From Adhaeribacter aerolatus (GTDB lineage Bacteria > Bacteroidota > Bacteroidia > Cytophagales > Hymenobacteraceae): a DNA stretch of 64,000 nucleotides. Positions 53,459 through 62,685 of the stretch are shown piece after piece. Made by a program: the position numbers and the translations under genes. Each line of letters begins with the position of its first letter. Within the stretch, counting starts at the first letter, position 1. The notes under the pieces were generated by a model. That model worked only from the letters and a program-made list of their open reading frames with translations, ran no database searches and was not told where the DNA came from. The stretch spans positions 1-64,000 of the forward strand of contig NZ_BJYS01000023.1 of NCBI RefSeq assembly GCF_007991635.1. The letters run 5' to 3'.

Positions 53459-53549
53459 GGTCATTCTGCGCCTGCTGATAGATTTATGCTAGCTTTTCTT
53501 TTATAAAAAAGGAAACTAAAACAAATCTTTAGGCAGGCGTAGAATGACC
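53459..53549. repeat. Long-loop inverted repeat between convergent genes
   Basis: Arms GGTCATTCTGCGCCTGC (53459-53475) and GCAGGCGTAGAATGACC (53533-53549) pair over 17 bp with one G-T step, around a 57-bp A/T-rich interior. A simple terminator rarely has so long a loop; it looks like a small repeat element of REP/BIME or MITE type. A search for copies would tell. Confidence 0.55.
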
Positions 53550-53604
53550 ATTAATAACAAATTTAATAATGCTCCTCAATAGGCTTTATTAAGGATTAAC
53601 CAAA

Positions 53605-55284
53605 TTACAGGCTTTTATTCTCCTGATTCCAGATAGATTTCAGTTCGGTAAAATTGCCGCCCGTAAGTTTTACCTCGCCATTATTGGAGATAAGTTTCAG
53701 CTTTGTAAATTTCTCGTCGGGGAAGAAAATATCGGTCATCACGGTTTTTCCGCCATCGGCAAATAATTCTACCGAAGCTACGTCAACCAATAGTTTGATT
53801 GGGAATTTAGCACCCGTGGCAATCCGGGGCGCGTAATGGATGCCAGCAAAATCCTTCGAATATTCACTAGGTCCAGCCTGGGTGCGGTCGATGTAATATC
53901 TTTTGCTGGCGGCATCGTACCCAATCAGGAGGCGTTGGTTTTTGGTATTGGATAATTCTACCGCAAAGCCGGCTTCTCCACCTGTTTCCAGGTTTAAATT
54001 AGCTTCGTAAGTAGGCGTGTTTAACTTAAGTTTTTCCGAAATATCTAAAGTACCGCTTACAGTTTGGGCCGGGATTTGGTGCGTAGTTCCGTATATATTC
54101 TGCAATTCTTTTACTGGCTGCGACGCCACACGGAAACCCGACGAGGTATTTTCCAAGGTTAGTGTGCGAGCCACGGTGGTGGCGCTGCGCCATTTTTCGG
54201 TAGGCACCACGTTCGCGTATTTCCAGTTGCTCATCCAGCCAATAAACAAATGACGGTCATCCGATTCCGGCACATTAGCCCAGGTGATACCGGCATAATT
54301 ATCCATGCCGTAATCCAGCCAGATGCCTTCGCCTTTTTTAACGGAACCCGGCGTGTTAGCCTGCCCGGTTAACTGTGCTTTAAAGTTATTATCCAGCACA
54401 AAGTTTTTACCATCGAACTGCCCCACAAAATATTGCGTACCAGAGCCGCCGTTGGGAGCACCGGGGTTGATATTTACGATCAGCACCCATTTTTCTTCAT
54501 TGGTATCGGCTACGGGCATTTTAATTAAGTCCGGGCATTCCCATACACCGCCGTGGCCACCAATATCAGAACCAAAATCACTTTCTTTCGTCCAGTTCAG
54601 TAAGTTTTTAGAGGAATAAAAGCTGATGCGGTCCTTAACGGCTAAAGTCATTATCCATTTCTGTCCTTGTTCGTACCAGGATACTTTCGGGTCGCGGAAA
54701 TCTTTAATGCCAGGATTTTTTAGTACGGGGTTAGCTTTGTATTTGGTCCAGGTGCGGCCATTATCCAGGCTGTAAGCAATGCCCTGGGTTTGGTAATCGT
54801 CGCGGCCGGCTTTTTCACCTTCTACATTGTGGTAAGTATAAATGGCAATCATTGCTGGGTTATCTTTGGTACCCAGACCCGAAGTATTATTTTTATCTAT
54901 CACCGCACTACCCGAGAATATAGTACCCAAACTATCGGGGTATAAAGCAATGGGCAGGTGTTCCCATTTTACTAGATCTTTGCTCACGGCGTGGCCCCAA
55001 TGCATGGGTCCCCACACGGTACTATCGGGGTTATGCTGATAAAACAAATGGTACTCGCCGTTGTGGTAAACCATGCCATTGGGATCGTTCATCCAGCCGG
55101 TGGGTGGCGTAAAATGAAACTGCGGGCGGTGCAGTTCATCAAAAGTTGCTGCGGTAGCAGAATTGCCGGTTTCGGTCTGGTTTTTATCAGTGGTGGCTGT
55201 ATTATTTCCTTCTGAGGCAGTTTGTTTCGAACTGCAACCATAAAGGAGCCCGCATAAGGCAATTCCTAAAGTTATTTTTTTCAT
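53605..55284 (-). CDS. GH32 fructan hydrolase, lipoprotein
   Basis: From ATG 55284 the enzyme is 559 residues. Signal and lipobox LLYGC (Cys17) place it on the outer or inner membrane surface. The GH32 five-blade propeller is clear: WMNDPNG at 64-70 with nucleophile Asp67, FRDPK with the transition-state Asp, and WECPD with the acid/base Glu. A beta-sandwich module follows. It should release fructose from levan or inulin. The frame is open without a stop back to a SusD-like scrap upstream, but the lipoprotein signal fixes the start here. It is the last gene of the fructan locus, 169 nt after SusD. Confidence 0.93.
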   Translation of the reverse strand: MKKITLGIALCGLLYGCSSKQTASEGNNTATTDKNQTETGNSATAATFDELHRPQFHFTPPTGWMNDPNGMVYHNGEYHLFYQHNPDSTVWGPMHWGHAVSKDLVKWEHLPIALYPDSLGTIFSGSAVIDKNNTSGLGTKDNPAMIAIYTYHNVEGEKAGRDDYQTQGIAYSLDNGRTWTKYKANPVLKNPGIKDFRDPKVSWYEQGQKWIMTLAVKDRISFYSSKNLLNWTKESDFGSDIGGHGGVWECPDLIKMPVADTNEEKWVLIVNINPGAPNGGSGTQYFVGQFDGKNFVLDNNFKAQLTGQANTPGSVKKGEGIWLDYGMDNYAGITWANVPESDDRHLFIGWMSNWKYANVVPTEKWRSATTVARTLTLENTSSGFRVASQPVKELQNIYGTTHQIPAQTVSGTLDISEKLKLNTPTYEANLNLETGGEAGFAVELSNTKNQRLLIGYDAASKRYYIDRTQAGPSEYSKDFAGIHYAPRIATGAKFPIKLLVDVASVELFADGGKTVMTDIFFPDEKFTKLKLISNNGEVKLTGGNFTELKSIWNQENKSL

Positions 55285-55410
55285 AAGTAAATTAATGGTT
55301 AAGTAAACCGGAAAGCAAAGCGGATTTTGAATTTCGGCCTGCTTTCCGGTTGATAAATTAAATTGTTCTTTTAGTTTTCTGATATTTGCGCTTTTGACCA
55401 AAGCCAATCT

Positions 55411-55449
55411 GTTCTGCGGAATAGGGAAATATTCAACCTGTATTTCTTA
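55411..55449 (-). pseudogene. Scrap of a second SusD 3' end
   Basis: Just after the SusD stop, the minus strand reads VEYFPIPQN, the hallmark near the end of SusD proteins. The DNA of EYFPIPQ (55414-55434) matches the same piece in the intact SusD (55505-55525) at 19 of 21 bases. The frame then turns into unrelated residues and runs on, without a stop, into the GH32 gene. It looks like the relic of a second susD, left after recombination. Confidence 0.5.
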
Positions 55450-55453
55450 AAAT

Positions 55454-57184
55454 TTAGTACCCGGGGTTTTGCACATACAAACCTTTGGTAAAATCAATTT
55501 CTCTTTGCGGAATAGGAAAATATTCGTCTCTGCCTTTGGTAAATTTAGCCGCTGATAAAAACGTTTTCCTGGTTTTTTCTACATCCAGATAAGTGTTTAG
55601 GGTTTCGGCCGCAATACCCCAACGCACCAGGTCGAAAAACCGCGGACTTTCCATCGCAAATTCTAATCTTCTTTCCCACTGCATGGCTTTGCGGGCATTT
55701 TCCTGGTTCCAGGTAATATTTACGCCGTTTATATATTCATTAATATTATAATTAGATGGGTTCGTGCCGTTAGCCAGTTTGGTGCGGTTGGTGCTGTTTT
55801 TGGCTCTTGCCCTAACTTGGTTGATGAGTGGTAAAGCTTCCTCTGGTCGGCCTAACTCAATAAGCGCTTCGGCTTGCCAAAGCAGCACATCGGCATACCG
55901 GATAATATCAATATTTTTAGCGCTGCCGTAAAATGGTCCTATTTTTTTAAAACTTGAACTGGTTGCCTCCTGCTGTTCTTTCATGTTGCCAAAGCCTCCG
56001 TACAATTCCGGAATCCGTTCCCAACTGTGGTTGTAAATAACGCTTGGGTTGTATTTAAAGGGATGGCCCTGCACACCAACGGTATGATCCAGGCGGGGGT
56101 CAACGGGTTTGCCCGTGGGCGTAAGGTCGGCGTCAGTTACAACTTCGTTATTAAAAGTATCGAATTGCGGAAGGCCGGTAGCGGTGGTTTTAAAGGCATT
56201 TACCATATTTTGTGAGGGTATATGAAACCAGCAGCAACCATATTGCGGCGCCAGGCTGTAATTAAGGCTCGTAGCCATACTGAGCCGGCCTATTTCGGTT
56301 CCGTCATTTATGGAAAACTGAACCGCAAATACAGATTCTGGCCCGTTATCAAATCCGTACAGGAAGTTTTCGGCAAAATCGGGCTGCAACCGGTACTTAT
56401 TAGAATTGATAACCTCGGTGGTTAAGGCTACTACTTCGTTTAACCGTTGCGGGTTAATGCTGGTTACCTTGTGAGTTTCGTCCTGCTGGTAAGCCTGGTA
56501 AAGCCGAACTTTAGCCAGATAAGCCTTAGCTGCCAGTTTATTGGCGCGGCCTACCTGCGACTGGGTTTCGGGCAAGTTATCGATGGCAACTTGAAAATCC
56601 TCCGCAATTTTATTCCACAACTCATCATTGGTATACTGCCGGTTAGATACGGCTAAAATATCTTCTTCCGAAAGGGTTTCATCAATGTACGGGATGTTCT
56701 TAAATAATACTTTCAGCAGAAAATGCATGTGGCCTCTTAAAAAACGCAGTTCGCCTTGGCGCACTTTTTTTTCTGCGAATTGGGCATCGGTTAGATCATT
56801 CAGGGCCTTCAGGGCAAAGTTAGTCCTTGAAATAGCCCCGTAAGCACGGGTCCAGGTGTTGTTGGCATTGCCAATGGTGGTAGGGGTAACCAGGTTGTAT
56901 TGTTCATACGTGTTGTATTCGCCTACATCGCCCACACTACCGCCACCTTTATAAGCATCGTCGGAGCGTACACTACCGTAGGCCCACATACTGGTAATTG
57001 GCCCATCCCAGAAATCGTTGCCAATGGCTGCGTAGGCGGCGGTTACTAACTGATCTACTTTATCCGGAGTGGTGAGCTGATCAGCGGTCAGGGTTCCCTT
57101 TGGTTCGTATTCCAGATAATCTTTACAGCCAACCAGTAAAACTATGGTGGAGGCTATGAATATTTTATATAAATTCTTTTTCAT
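55454..57184 (-). CDS. SusD/RagB-type outer-membrane glycan-binding lipoprotein
   Basis: The 576-residue lipoprotein (VLLVGCKDYLEYEP, Cys20) has the TPR-like SusD fold: N-terminal GTLTADQLTTPDKVDQLVTAAYAAI, central NQVRARAKN, and the end motif RDEYFPIPQREIDFTKGLYVQNPGY split across residues 553-576. SusD sits on the cell surface over the SusC channel and captures the oligosaccharide. Gene order (SusC 21 nt upstream) is canonical. In this locus the ligand should be fructan. It is followed by a SusD-like scrap and GH32. Confidence 0.95.
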   Translation of the reverse strand: MKKNLYKIFIASTIVLLVGCKDYLEYEPKGTLTADQLTTPDKVDQLVTAAYAAIGNDFWDGPITSMWAYGSVRSDDAYKGGGSVGDVGEYNTYEQYNLVTPTTIGNANNTWTRAYGAISRTNFALKALNDLTDAQFAEKKVRQGELRFLRGHMHFLLKVLFKNIPYIDETLSEEDILAVSNRQYTNDELWNKIAEDFQVAIDNLPETQSQVGRANKLAAKAYLAKVRLYQAYQQDETHKVTSINPQRLNEVVALTTEVINSNKYRLQPDFAENFLYGFDNGPESVFAVQFSINDGTEIGRLSMATSLNYSLAPQYGCCWFHIPSQNMVNAFKTTATGLPQFDTFNNEVVTDADLTPTGKPVDPRLDHTVGVQGHPFKYNPSVIYNHSWERIPELYGGFGNMKEQQEATSSSFKKIGPFYGSAKNIDIIRYADVLLWQAEALIELGRPEEALPLINQVRARAKNSTNRTKLANGTNPSNYNINEYINGVNITWNQENARKAMQWERRLEFAMESPRFFDLVRWGIAAETLNTYLDVEKTRKTFLSAAKFTKGRDEYFPIPQREIDFTKGLYVQNPGY

Positions 57185-57205
57185 GATTGTAAATGCTGTT
57201 ATTAA

Positions 57206-60200
57206 TTAAAATGCGACGTTTACGCCTAAGGTGTAAGAGGTAGGTTGTGGCCAGTTGCCAAAACCACCAATTCTTTCGGGGTCTTTACCTAAATATTCTT
57301 TGCTTTTGATGGCAAACAAGTTTTGGCCAATCAGGTAAAAGCGCAGGGTCTGCATTTTTACTCTTGAAGTAAGCTCTGCTGGCAACGTATAGCCTAACTG
57401 AACATTCCTTAATTTGGCATAAGACCCATTGACCATAAAGAAATCCGAAGTCCGAAATTCGTCGTTATTATTCACCCAGGATAACATTGGCGTGCTGGAA
57501 CTGGCATTCTGAGGGGTCCAGGCATTCAGTACCCCCGGCCCGTTATTCTGATTTACCGATAAGAAGGAGTTAAATTGCCGGGCCGGGTCGAAACCAGTTT
57601 TGCCGGCTACACCAGAACCAAAAACAGACAAATCAAAGTTTTTATAAGCGACATCTACTCTTAAACCATATTCCAGGCTCGGTAAAAGGGTACCTAACCA
57701 ATCCCGGTCCGAGGCATTTATTACACCATCATTGTTAAGGTCTACGTAGCGAATGCGGCCTACATCTTTTCCGGTTTGGGCGGCGTGGGCATCCACTTCG
57801 GCCTGGTTCTGGAATATGCCGTTGGTTTTATAGCCAAATACCGCCAGTTGCGATTGCCCGATGATGGATTTTTCGACACTACCTGGATAAGCGGTACGCA
57901 CTTCTGCCGGGAGCTCGGTTATTTTATCTCTAAAGTGAGCGGCATTGCCAGTGATGCTGTAGTTTAGCCCTCCTGGCGTGGTATTCTGGTAAGTCAGCAA
58001 CATTTCCCAGCCTTTATTACTTTTGGTAGCACCGTTCAGCCACTTTACTTTGCCTTCGCCCACCGCGCTGGCAACTGGAGGCTGAATTAATATATCTTCT
58101 GTTCTGCGGGTGAAATAATCAAAGGAGCCAGTTAACTTTTCGTTTAAAAAACCAAAATCTACCCCCACGTTTAATTCTTCAGTTGATTCCCATTTCAAAC
58201 TTTGGTTCTCACCCTGAATCTGAACATAACCCGAAGGCAAGGTTCCCTGATTGGCACCGTTCAGATCATAGGCAGTTCCGGTGTTTAAATGGTCGCCTAT
58301 TCTGGTACCATAATTTGGCTGGTATAACCCGTATCTGGCAATATTGCCAATTTCCTGGTTACCCACCCGGCCTACCCCGGCTCTTAATTTTAGGTTGGAT
58401 ATTGCACCAATGTTTTTGAGAAATTCTTCTTCATTAATCCGCCAACCCAAGGTAAAAGCCGGGAACAAGCCGTATTGGTTTTCGGAACCAAACCTAGAAG
58501 AACCATCTCGCCGCAATGTGACAGAGGCTAAATATTTTTCGCCGTAGGCATAGTTAACTTTACCGAATAACGAGAATAAACGATAACCGGTAACCATACC
58601 ATTATTTGTGCTCCGGCCGGTACCCGCATTCAGCACATAATAATTTTCATCTTCGGTGGTAAAACCTTCCCGAAAAGCGCCAAAGCCCTGAAAGTCGTTG
58701 CGGATAGCTTCGGTACCAGCCAAAGCATTAATGCGGTGCTGACCAACTTCAAACTGATAATTAGCAGTATTAGCCCAGGTTAAGGTGAGTTCATTGCCCT
58801 GCTGTAGCGACAAGCTGTTAATATCTCTGCCTAAGAAACCTTCCTGAAAAGCCGGCTCAATATTTTTGAATAAGGAATTTGAATAATCTGCTCCTAAGGT
58901 AGTTCTAAATACCAAACCTTTTTTGGGGGTAACTTCGGCATACACATTACCGATAGCATTTAACCGGTTATTCTTATCCCAGCGGTTCAGGTATTGCATA
59001 TGAACCGGATTATTCCGGTCGGAGTAACCCGCACCAATCGGACCAGCATAGGTTCCATCTGTTCTGAAAATCGGTAATGTAGGGGCCAGTGTTACGGCCA
59101 GTTCGGTTGTAGGCACCCCGCCTAAATCATTAACTTGTAAAGTTTCGGATGACCGGGATAATTGCATATTTTCACCTATTTTAACTTTGTCGTTCAGGAA
59201 AGTGGTGTAGGCATTAATGCGGGTGCTGTACCTATCGAAATTGGTATATTTTAGCATACCGGTATTTTTAAAATACCCCATATTAATAAGCAAACTGCTT
59301 TTATTTGTTCCGGCCGTTAGGGTCAGGTCCTGTTGGGTAACAATGGCTCTTTCGTAAGCAGCATCCTGCCAATCTGTATTGCCGGCTGGCTGAAGCGGAT
59401 CGCCGCCTACGATAGGGACAATATTTACTTTATTCAGCACCGGGTTGTTAAAATCACCATTCCAGTCGTAGGTATAAAGGGCGGAAGTCGGGTTAGTTCG
59501 GTCATTAACGGCGCCCTGCCAAAGGGCGCGGCCCCGCTCTTCGGCGGTAAGTACATTTTCCCGCCAAGGTTTCTCAGATTGAACCGAAACGTTGGAATTA
59601 AACTGAACCGATATTCTTTCCTGTCCTTCTTTTCCTTTCCCGTCTTTGGTGGTAACGATGATTACGCCATTAGAGGCCCTGGCCCCATAAATAGAAGCGG
59701 CCGATGCATCTTTTAACACCTGTACCGAAGCAATAGAGCTGGGGTTTATACTGGCGAATACCTGCGCATCTTTAGTCGGCACGCCATCTATAACATAAAG
59801 CGGATTGGGATCGCCTAAGGTATTTAACCCTCTGATTAATACCCGGCTGTTGCCGCCGTTGGGCTGACCGGTTGCCTCTACGTAAAGCCCGGGTACCCGG
59901 CCTTGTAATGTACGCATGGGGTTACCAGCCGGAATATCTTTTACCTGGGTCAGGTTTACTACCGCCACCGCACCGGTTAAATCGGCTTTTTTCTCGGTTT
60001 GGTAGCCTGTTACTACCACTTCTTCCAAAGCCTTGGCATCGGGCTGTAGGGTAATATTTAGGGTAGTCTGGTTATTAACGGGCACCTCCTGGTTGGTATA
60101 ACCAATAAAGGAAACCACTAATACAGCATTGGGATTAGGCACCGACACCGAAAACGTACCATCTGCATTGGTGGTGGTACCGGAAGTGGTTCCTTTTATG

Positions 60201-60331
60201 GCAAGGCTTACCCCGGGCATGGGTTCTCCGATTTCGGAATTAACCTTTCCGGATACGGTTATGCTATTCTGGGCGTACAGGATTTGCGCCGCACAGAGAA
60301 ATAGCATAATTAAGTACAAGATTCTTTTCAT
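57206..60331 (-). CDS. SusC/RagA-type TonB-dependent outer-membrane transporter
   Basis: The 1041-residue protein has a signal peptide, an N-terminal CarboxypepD_reg domain (ITVSGKVNSEIGEPMPGVSLAIKG), then a plug domain with EVVVTGYQTEKKADLTGAV and NPMRTLQGRVPGLYVEATGQPNGG, and a large beta-barrel with the final stretch PQPTSYTLGVNVAF ending in an aromatic. It is the channel of the SusCD pair and takes up the glycan at the outer membrane with TonB energy. No anti-sigma-interacting STN domain is evident, so regulation by a sigma/anti-sigma pair is unlikely; the hybrid regulator at the right edge fits better. Confidence 0.96.
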   Translation of the reverse strand: MKRILYLIMLFLCAAQILYAQNSITVSGKVNSEIGEPMPGVSLAIKGTTSGTTTNADGTFSVSVPNPNAVLVVSFIGYTNQEVPVNNQTTLNITLQPDAKALEEVVVTGYQTEKKADLTGAVAVVNLTQVKDIPAGNPMRTLQGRVPGLYVEATGQPNGGNSRVLIRGLNTLGDPNPLYVIDGVPTKDAQVFASINPSSIASVQVLKDASAASIYGARASNGVIIVTTKDGKGKEGQERISVQFNSNVSVQSEKPWRENVLTAEERGRALWQGAVNDRTNPTSALYTYDWNGDFNNPVLNKVNIVPIVGGDPLQPAGNTDWQDAAYERAIVTQQDLTLTAGTNKSSLLINMGYFKNTGMLKYTNFDRYSTRINAYTTFLNDKVKIGENMQLSRSSETLQVNDLGGVPTTELAVTLAPTLPIFRTDGTYAGPIGAGYSDRNNPVHMQYLNRWDKNNRLNAIGNVYAEVTPKKGLVFRTTLGADYSNSLFKNIEPAFQEGFLGRDINSLSLQQGNELTLTWANTANYQFEVGQHRINALAGTEAIRNDFQGFGAFREGFTTEDENYYVLNAGTGRSTNNGMVTGYRLFSLFGKVNYAYGEKYLASVTLRRDGSSRFGSENQYGLFPAFTLGWRINEEEFLKNIGAISNLKLRAGVGRVGNQEIGNIARYGLYQPNYGTRIGDHLNTGTAYDLNGANQGTLPSGYVQIQGENQSLKWESTEELNVGVDFGFLNEKLTGSFDYFTRRTEDILIQPPVASAVGEGKVKWLNGATKSNKGWEMLLTYQNTTPGGLNYSITGNAAHFRDKITELPAEVRTAYPGSVEKSIIGQSQLAVFGYKTNGIFQNQAEVDAHAAQTGKDVGRIRYVDLNNDGVINASDRDWLGTLLPSLEYGLRVDVAYKNFDLSVFGSGVAGKTGFDPARQFNSFLSVNQNNGPGVLNAWTPQNASSSTPMLSWVNNNDEFRTSDFFMVNGSYAKLRNVQLGYTLPAELTSRVKMQTLRFYLIGQNLFAIKSKEYLGKDPERIGGFGNWPQPTSYTLGVNVAF

Positions 60332-60392
60332 GTGTTTAAGATTTAGATTAGTAATTATTAGGTGGTAATTCAGGTATTCAAGAATTCAGGAA

Positions 60393-61283
60393 TTAGGAAG
60401 CTATTTCGGCAAAGGAAGCCTCCAGATTTTGCGGGTCGTATGCGGGGGTGGCACCTTTTTGGGAAGCTACAAAAGCACCAACCAGACAGGCTTTTTGCAA
60501 ACACGCTGCTATGGGTTGCTCCTGGAGGTAATTGCTGAGGAAAGTAGCCAAAAAGGAATCGCCGCTGCCAATGGTGTCTTCTACTTCTACCTTGTAGCCC
60601 TGATGTTGGAAATATCCTTCATCCGTTAAAACCGAAGCTCCTTTTTCGCCGCGCGTTAAGATTACCATTTGCAGTCCGAACTTCTCGCGGATATAGGCCA
60701 TCTGCTGCTCTTCGGCTCCGGCCCGGCCAAACCAACCCATAATCAGGTCCAGTTCCTGGTTGTTCATCTTCACGATGTCGGCAAACTGCAGCAGGTGCTG
60801 AATGCGCTCCGGGTTATAGTGGGGCGGCCGCAGATTTACATCAAACACTTTTAGTTTGGCGATGGGCAAATATTGCAGCAGCGTTTCGCGGGTAGTTGTG
60901 CTGCGAGCGGCGAGGCTACCGTAAACAAATACATCGCTTTGAGCTACCACCTGGGCTACTTCTTCCTCGTATTGAATGTAATCCCAAGCCACCGGCTCTA
61001 CTATTTTGTAGCTGATTTCATTCTTATCATCTACATTCACTTTTACCACGCCGGTTAAATGCGTTATGCCAATCTGGATGTACTCGGTAGAGACTTCTTT
61101 CTTCTTTAAAAAATCTAAAAGCGCATCGCCTAAATCGTCGGTACCTACCCGGCTGATGACAATGGGGTTGTAATTATTATATTTTAAATGAATGGCTACA
61201 TTCATGGGAGCACCGCCGGGCATGTGGCCGCTGGGCAGCATATCCCACAAGGTTTCTCCAAAACAGATTATTTTGTGATTCAT
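60393..61283 (-). CDS. PfkB-family fructokinase
   Basis: The 296-residue sugar kinase opens with FGETLWDMLPSGHMPGGAPMNVAIHL, typical of fructokinases, and has the PfkB end motif DTIGSGDSFLATFLSNYL with the catalytic Asp. It should phosphorylate fructose in the cytoplasm. It lies 39 nt downstream of the MFS porter gene and 61 nt upstream of SusC. The closest described counterpart in plan is the fructokinase of the Bacteroides thetaiotaomicron levan locus. Confidence 0.9.
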   Translation of the reverse strand: MNHKIICFGETLWDMLPSGHMPGGAPMNVAIHLKYNNYNPIVISRVGTDDLGDALLDFLKKKEVSTEYIQIGITHLTGVVKVNVDDKNEISYKIVEPVAWDYIQYEEEVAQVVAQSDVFVYGSLAARSTTTRETLLQYLPIAKLKVFDVNLRPPHYNPERIQHLLQFADIVKMNNQELDLIMGWFGRAGAEEQQMAYIREKFGLQMVILTRGEKGASVLTDEGYFQHQGYKVEVEDTIGSGDSFLATFLSNYLQEQPIAACLQKACLVGAFVASQKGATPAYDPQNLEASFAEIAS

Positions 61284-61322
61284 GATTATAATTTTTAGGT
61301 GGGTGAAAATGAAATTGAATAA

Positions 61323-62657
61323 TTAGTGCATGACAACGGTTTGCCCAATTTGCTCCAGCGAGGTACCTTTGGTTTCGGGCATTAGGCGCCACACAAATAT
61401 TAGTTGCAATACCATCATGCCGCTAAAAACCAGGAAGGTGTTGCCGCCGCCAAGCGTTTCGGAGATGTAGGGGAAGGTAAAGGCAATTAAGGCGGCCATA
61501 ATCCAGTGGGTAAAACTGCCCAGCGCCTGGCCGGAAGCTCGTACCTGGTTGGGGAATATTTCGGAAATAAATACCCAAAGCACGGCACCTTGCGAGAAAG
61601 CAAAAAAGGCGATGTATACAAATAAATAAATCGGAACGGAGAAGGAATCGAACTCTTCGAGATAGAAAGCTTTGGCCACCAGGCTAAGCGTTAAAATTAA
61701 ACCCACTGAACCAATAAGCATGAGCGTACGACGGCCAAAGCGGTCGATCAGGTTAATGGCCAGCAGCGTAAACAGGAAGTTAATTAAACCGATACCGGCG
61801 GATGATAAAAGAGCCGAACTTTTGCCTAAACCGGCCATTTCGAAAATGCGGGGCGCATAATAAATAATAGCGTTGATACCCGAAGCCTGGTTGAAAAAGG
61901 CAAATAATACCGCTAATGTAACCGGGGTAAAATACTGCTTCGAGAACAAAGAAGTCTGCATTTTCTTCCCCTGCTCATCCTGCGCCGAGTTCTTTATTTC
62001 AAAAATTATTTGCTTTACATCCATGCCCGGATTGGCGATGGCTAAGGTTCTTTCAGCCTCGGCCACTTTGCCTCTTTTCAGAATTAACCAACGCGGACTC
62101 TCCGGTACAAATAATACCAATACCAAATAAATAAAGGAAGGAACGGCCTGTATGCCCAACATCCAACGCCAGTCGTTCTCGCCTACGCCAGCAAATGCAT
62201 AATTAGACAGATAAGCTATCAGAATACCAAATACAATATTAAACTGGAACAAAGCCACCAGTTTACCCCTTGATTTAGCCGGCGCAATTTCAGAAATATA
62301 CATAGGCGCGGTTACCGAAGATATCCCCACGCCAATGCCGCCCAAGAAGCGAAAAATCAGGAAAGTATACCATTCCGGCGCCAGGGCCGTACCAAGCGAA
62401 GCAAGCAGATACAAAACCGCAATTCCAAAAAGGGTAGTTTTACGACCGTATTTATCTGAAGGAATACCGCCTAATAAGGCACCCATTACGGTACCTATAA
62501 GCGCGATGGCAACTGTAAGGCCGTGCTCAAAAACATTTAAATGCCAGAGTTGCTGAATTGATTTTTCGGCCCCCGATATTACTGCGGTATCGAACCCGAA
62601 CAGAAAGCCGCCTAGCGCTACCACTACCGACCAGAAGAAAACCTTTTTGTTAGCCAT
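61323..62657 (-). CDS. MFS sugar porter, probable fructose importer
   Basis: The 444-residue protein has twelve helices of the sugar porter family. Signatures: GGIPSDKYGRKTTL between helices 2 and 3, RFLGGIGVGISSVTAPMYISEIAPAKSRGKL, PESPRWLILKRGK at the end of the first half, DRFGRRTLM in the second, and PETKG near the C-terminus. Placed between the hybrid regulator and fructokinase, it should import fructose across the inner membrane. A minus-strand -7 box (TACTTTTG, 62678-62685) lies 20 bp before the ATG and is likely the start of the operon. Confidence 0.92.
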   Translation of the reverse strand: MANKKVFFWSVVVALGGFLFGFDTAVISGAEKSIQQLWHLNVFEHGLTVAIALIGTVMGALLGGIPSDKYGRKTTLFGIAVLYLLASLGTALAPEWYTFLIFRFLGGIGVGISSVTAPMYISEIAPAKSRGKLVALFQFNIVFGILIAYLSNYAFAGVGENDWRWMLGIQAVPSFIYLVLVLFVPESPRWLILKRGKVAEAERTLAIANPGMDVKQIIFEIKNSAQDEQGKKMQTSLFSKQYFTPVTLAVLFAFFNQASGINAIIYYAPRIFEMAGLGKSSALLSSAGIGLINFLFTLLAINLIDRFGRRTLMLIGSVGLILTLSLVAKAFYLEEFDSFSVPIYLFVYIAFFAFSQGAVLWVFISEIFPNQVRASGQALGSFTHWIMAALIAFTFPYISETLGGGNTFLVFSGMMVLQLIFVWRLMPETKGTSLEQIGQTVVMH

Positions 62658-62677
62658 TATTTTGATTTTATTTTTAT

Positions 62678-62685
62678 CAAAAGTA
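62678..62685 (-). promoter_or_regulatory. -7 box of the fructan operon
   Basis: TACTTTTG on the minus strand is a perfect TAnnTTTG 20 bp before the sugar porter ATG. No TTG lies at the usual distance; hybrid-regulator-controlled promoters often lack a good -33 box. Repeated TTTGATA/TATCAAA words (62676, 62718, 62735, 62837) may be regulator sites, which is a guess. Confidence 0.4.

Noticed and set aside
55285-55407. 41-codon N-terminal extension of GH32
   Set aside because: It begins at a TTG within the SusD-like scrap; the lipoprotein signal at 55284 is the true start.
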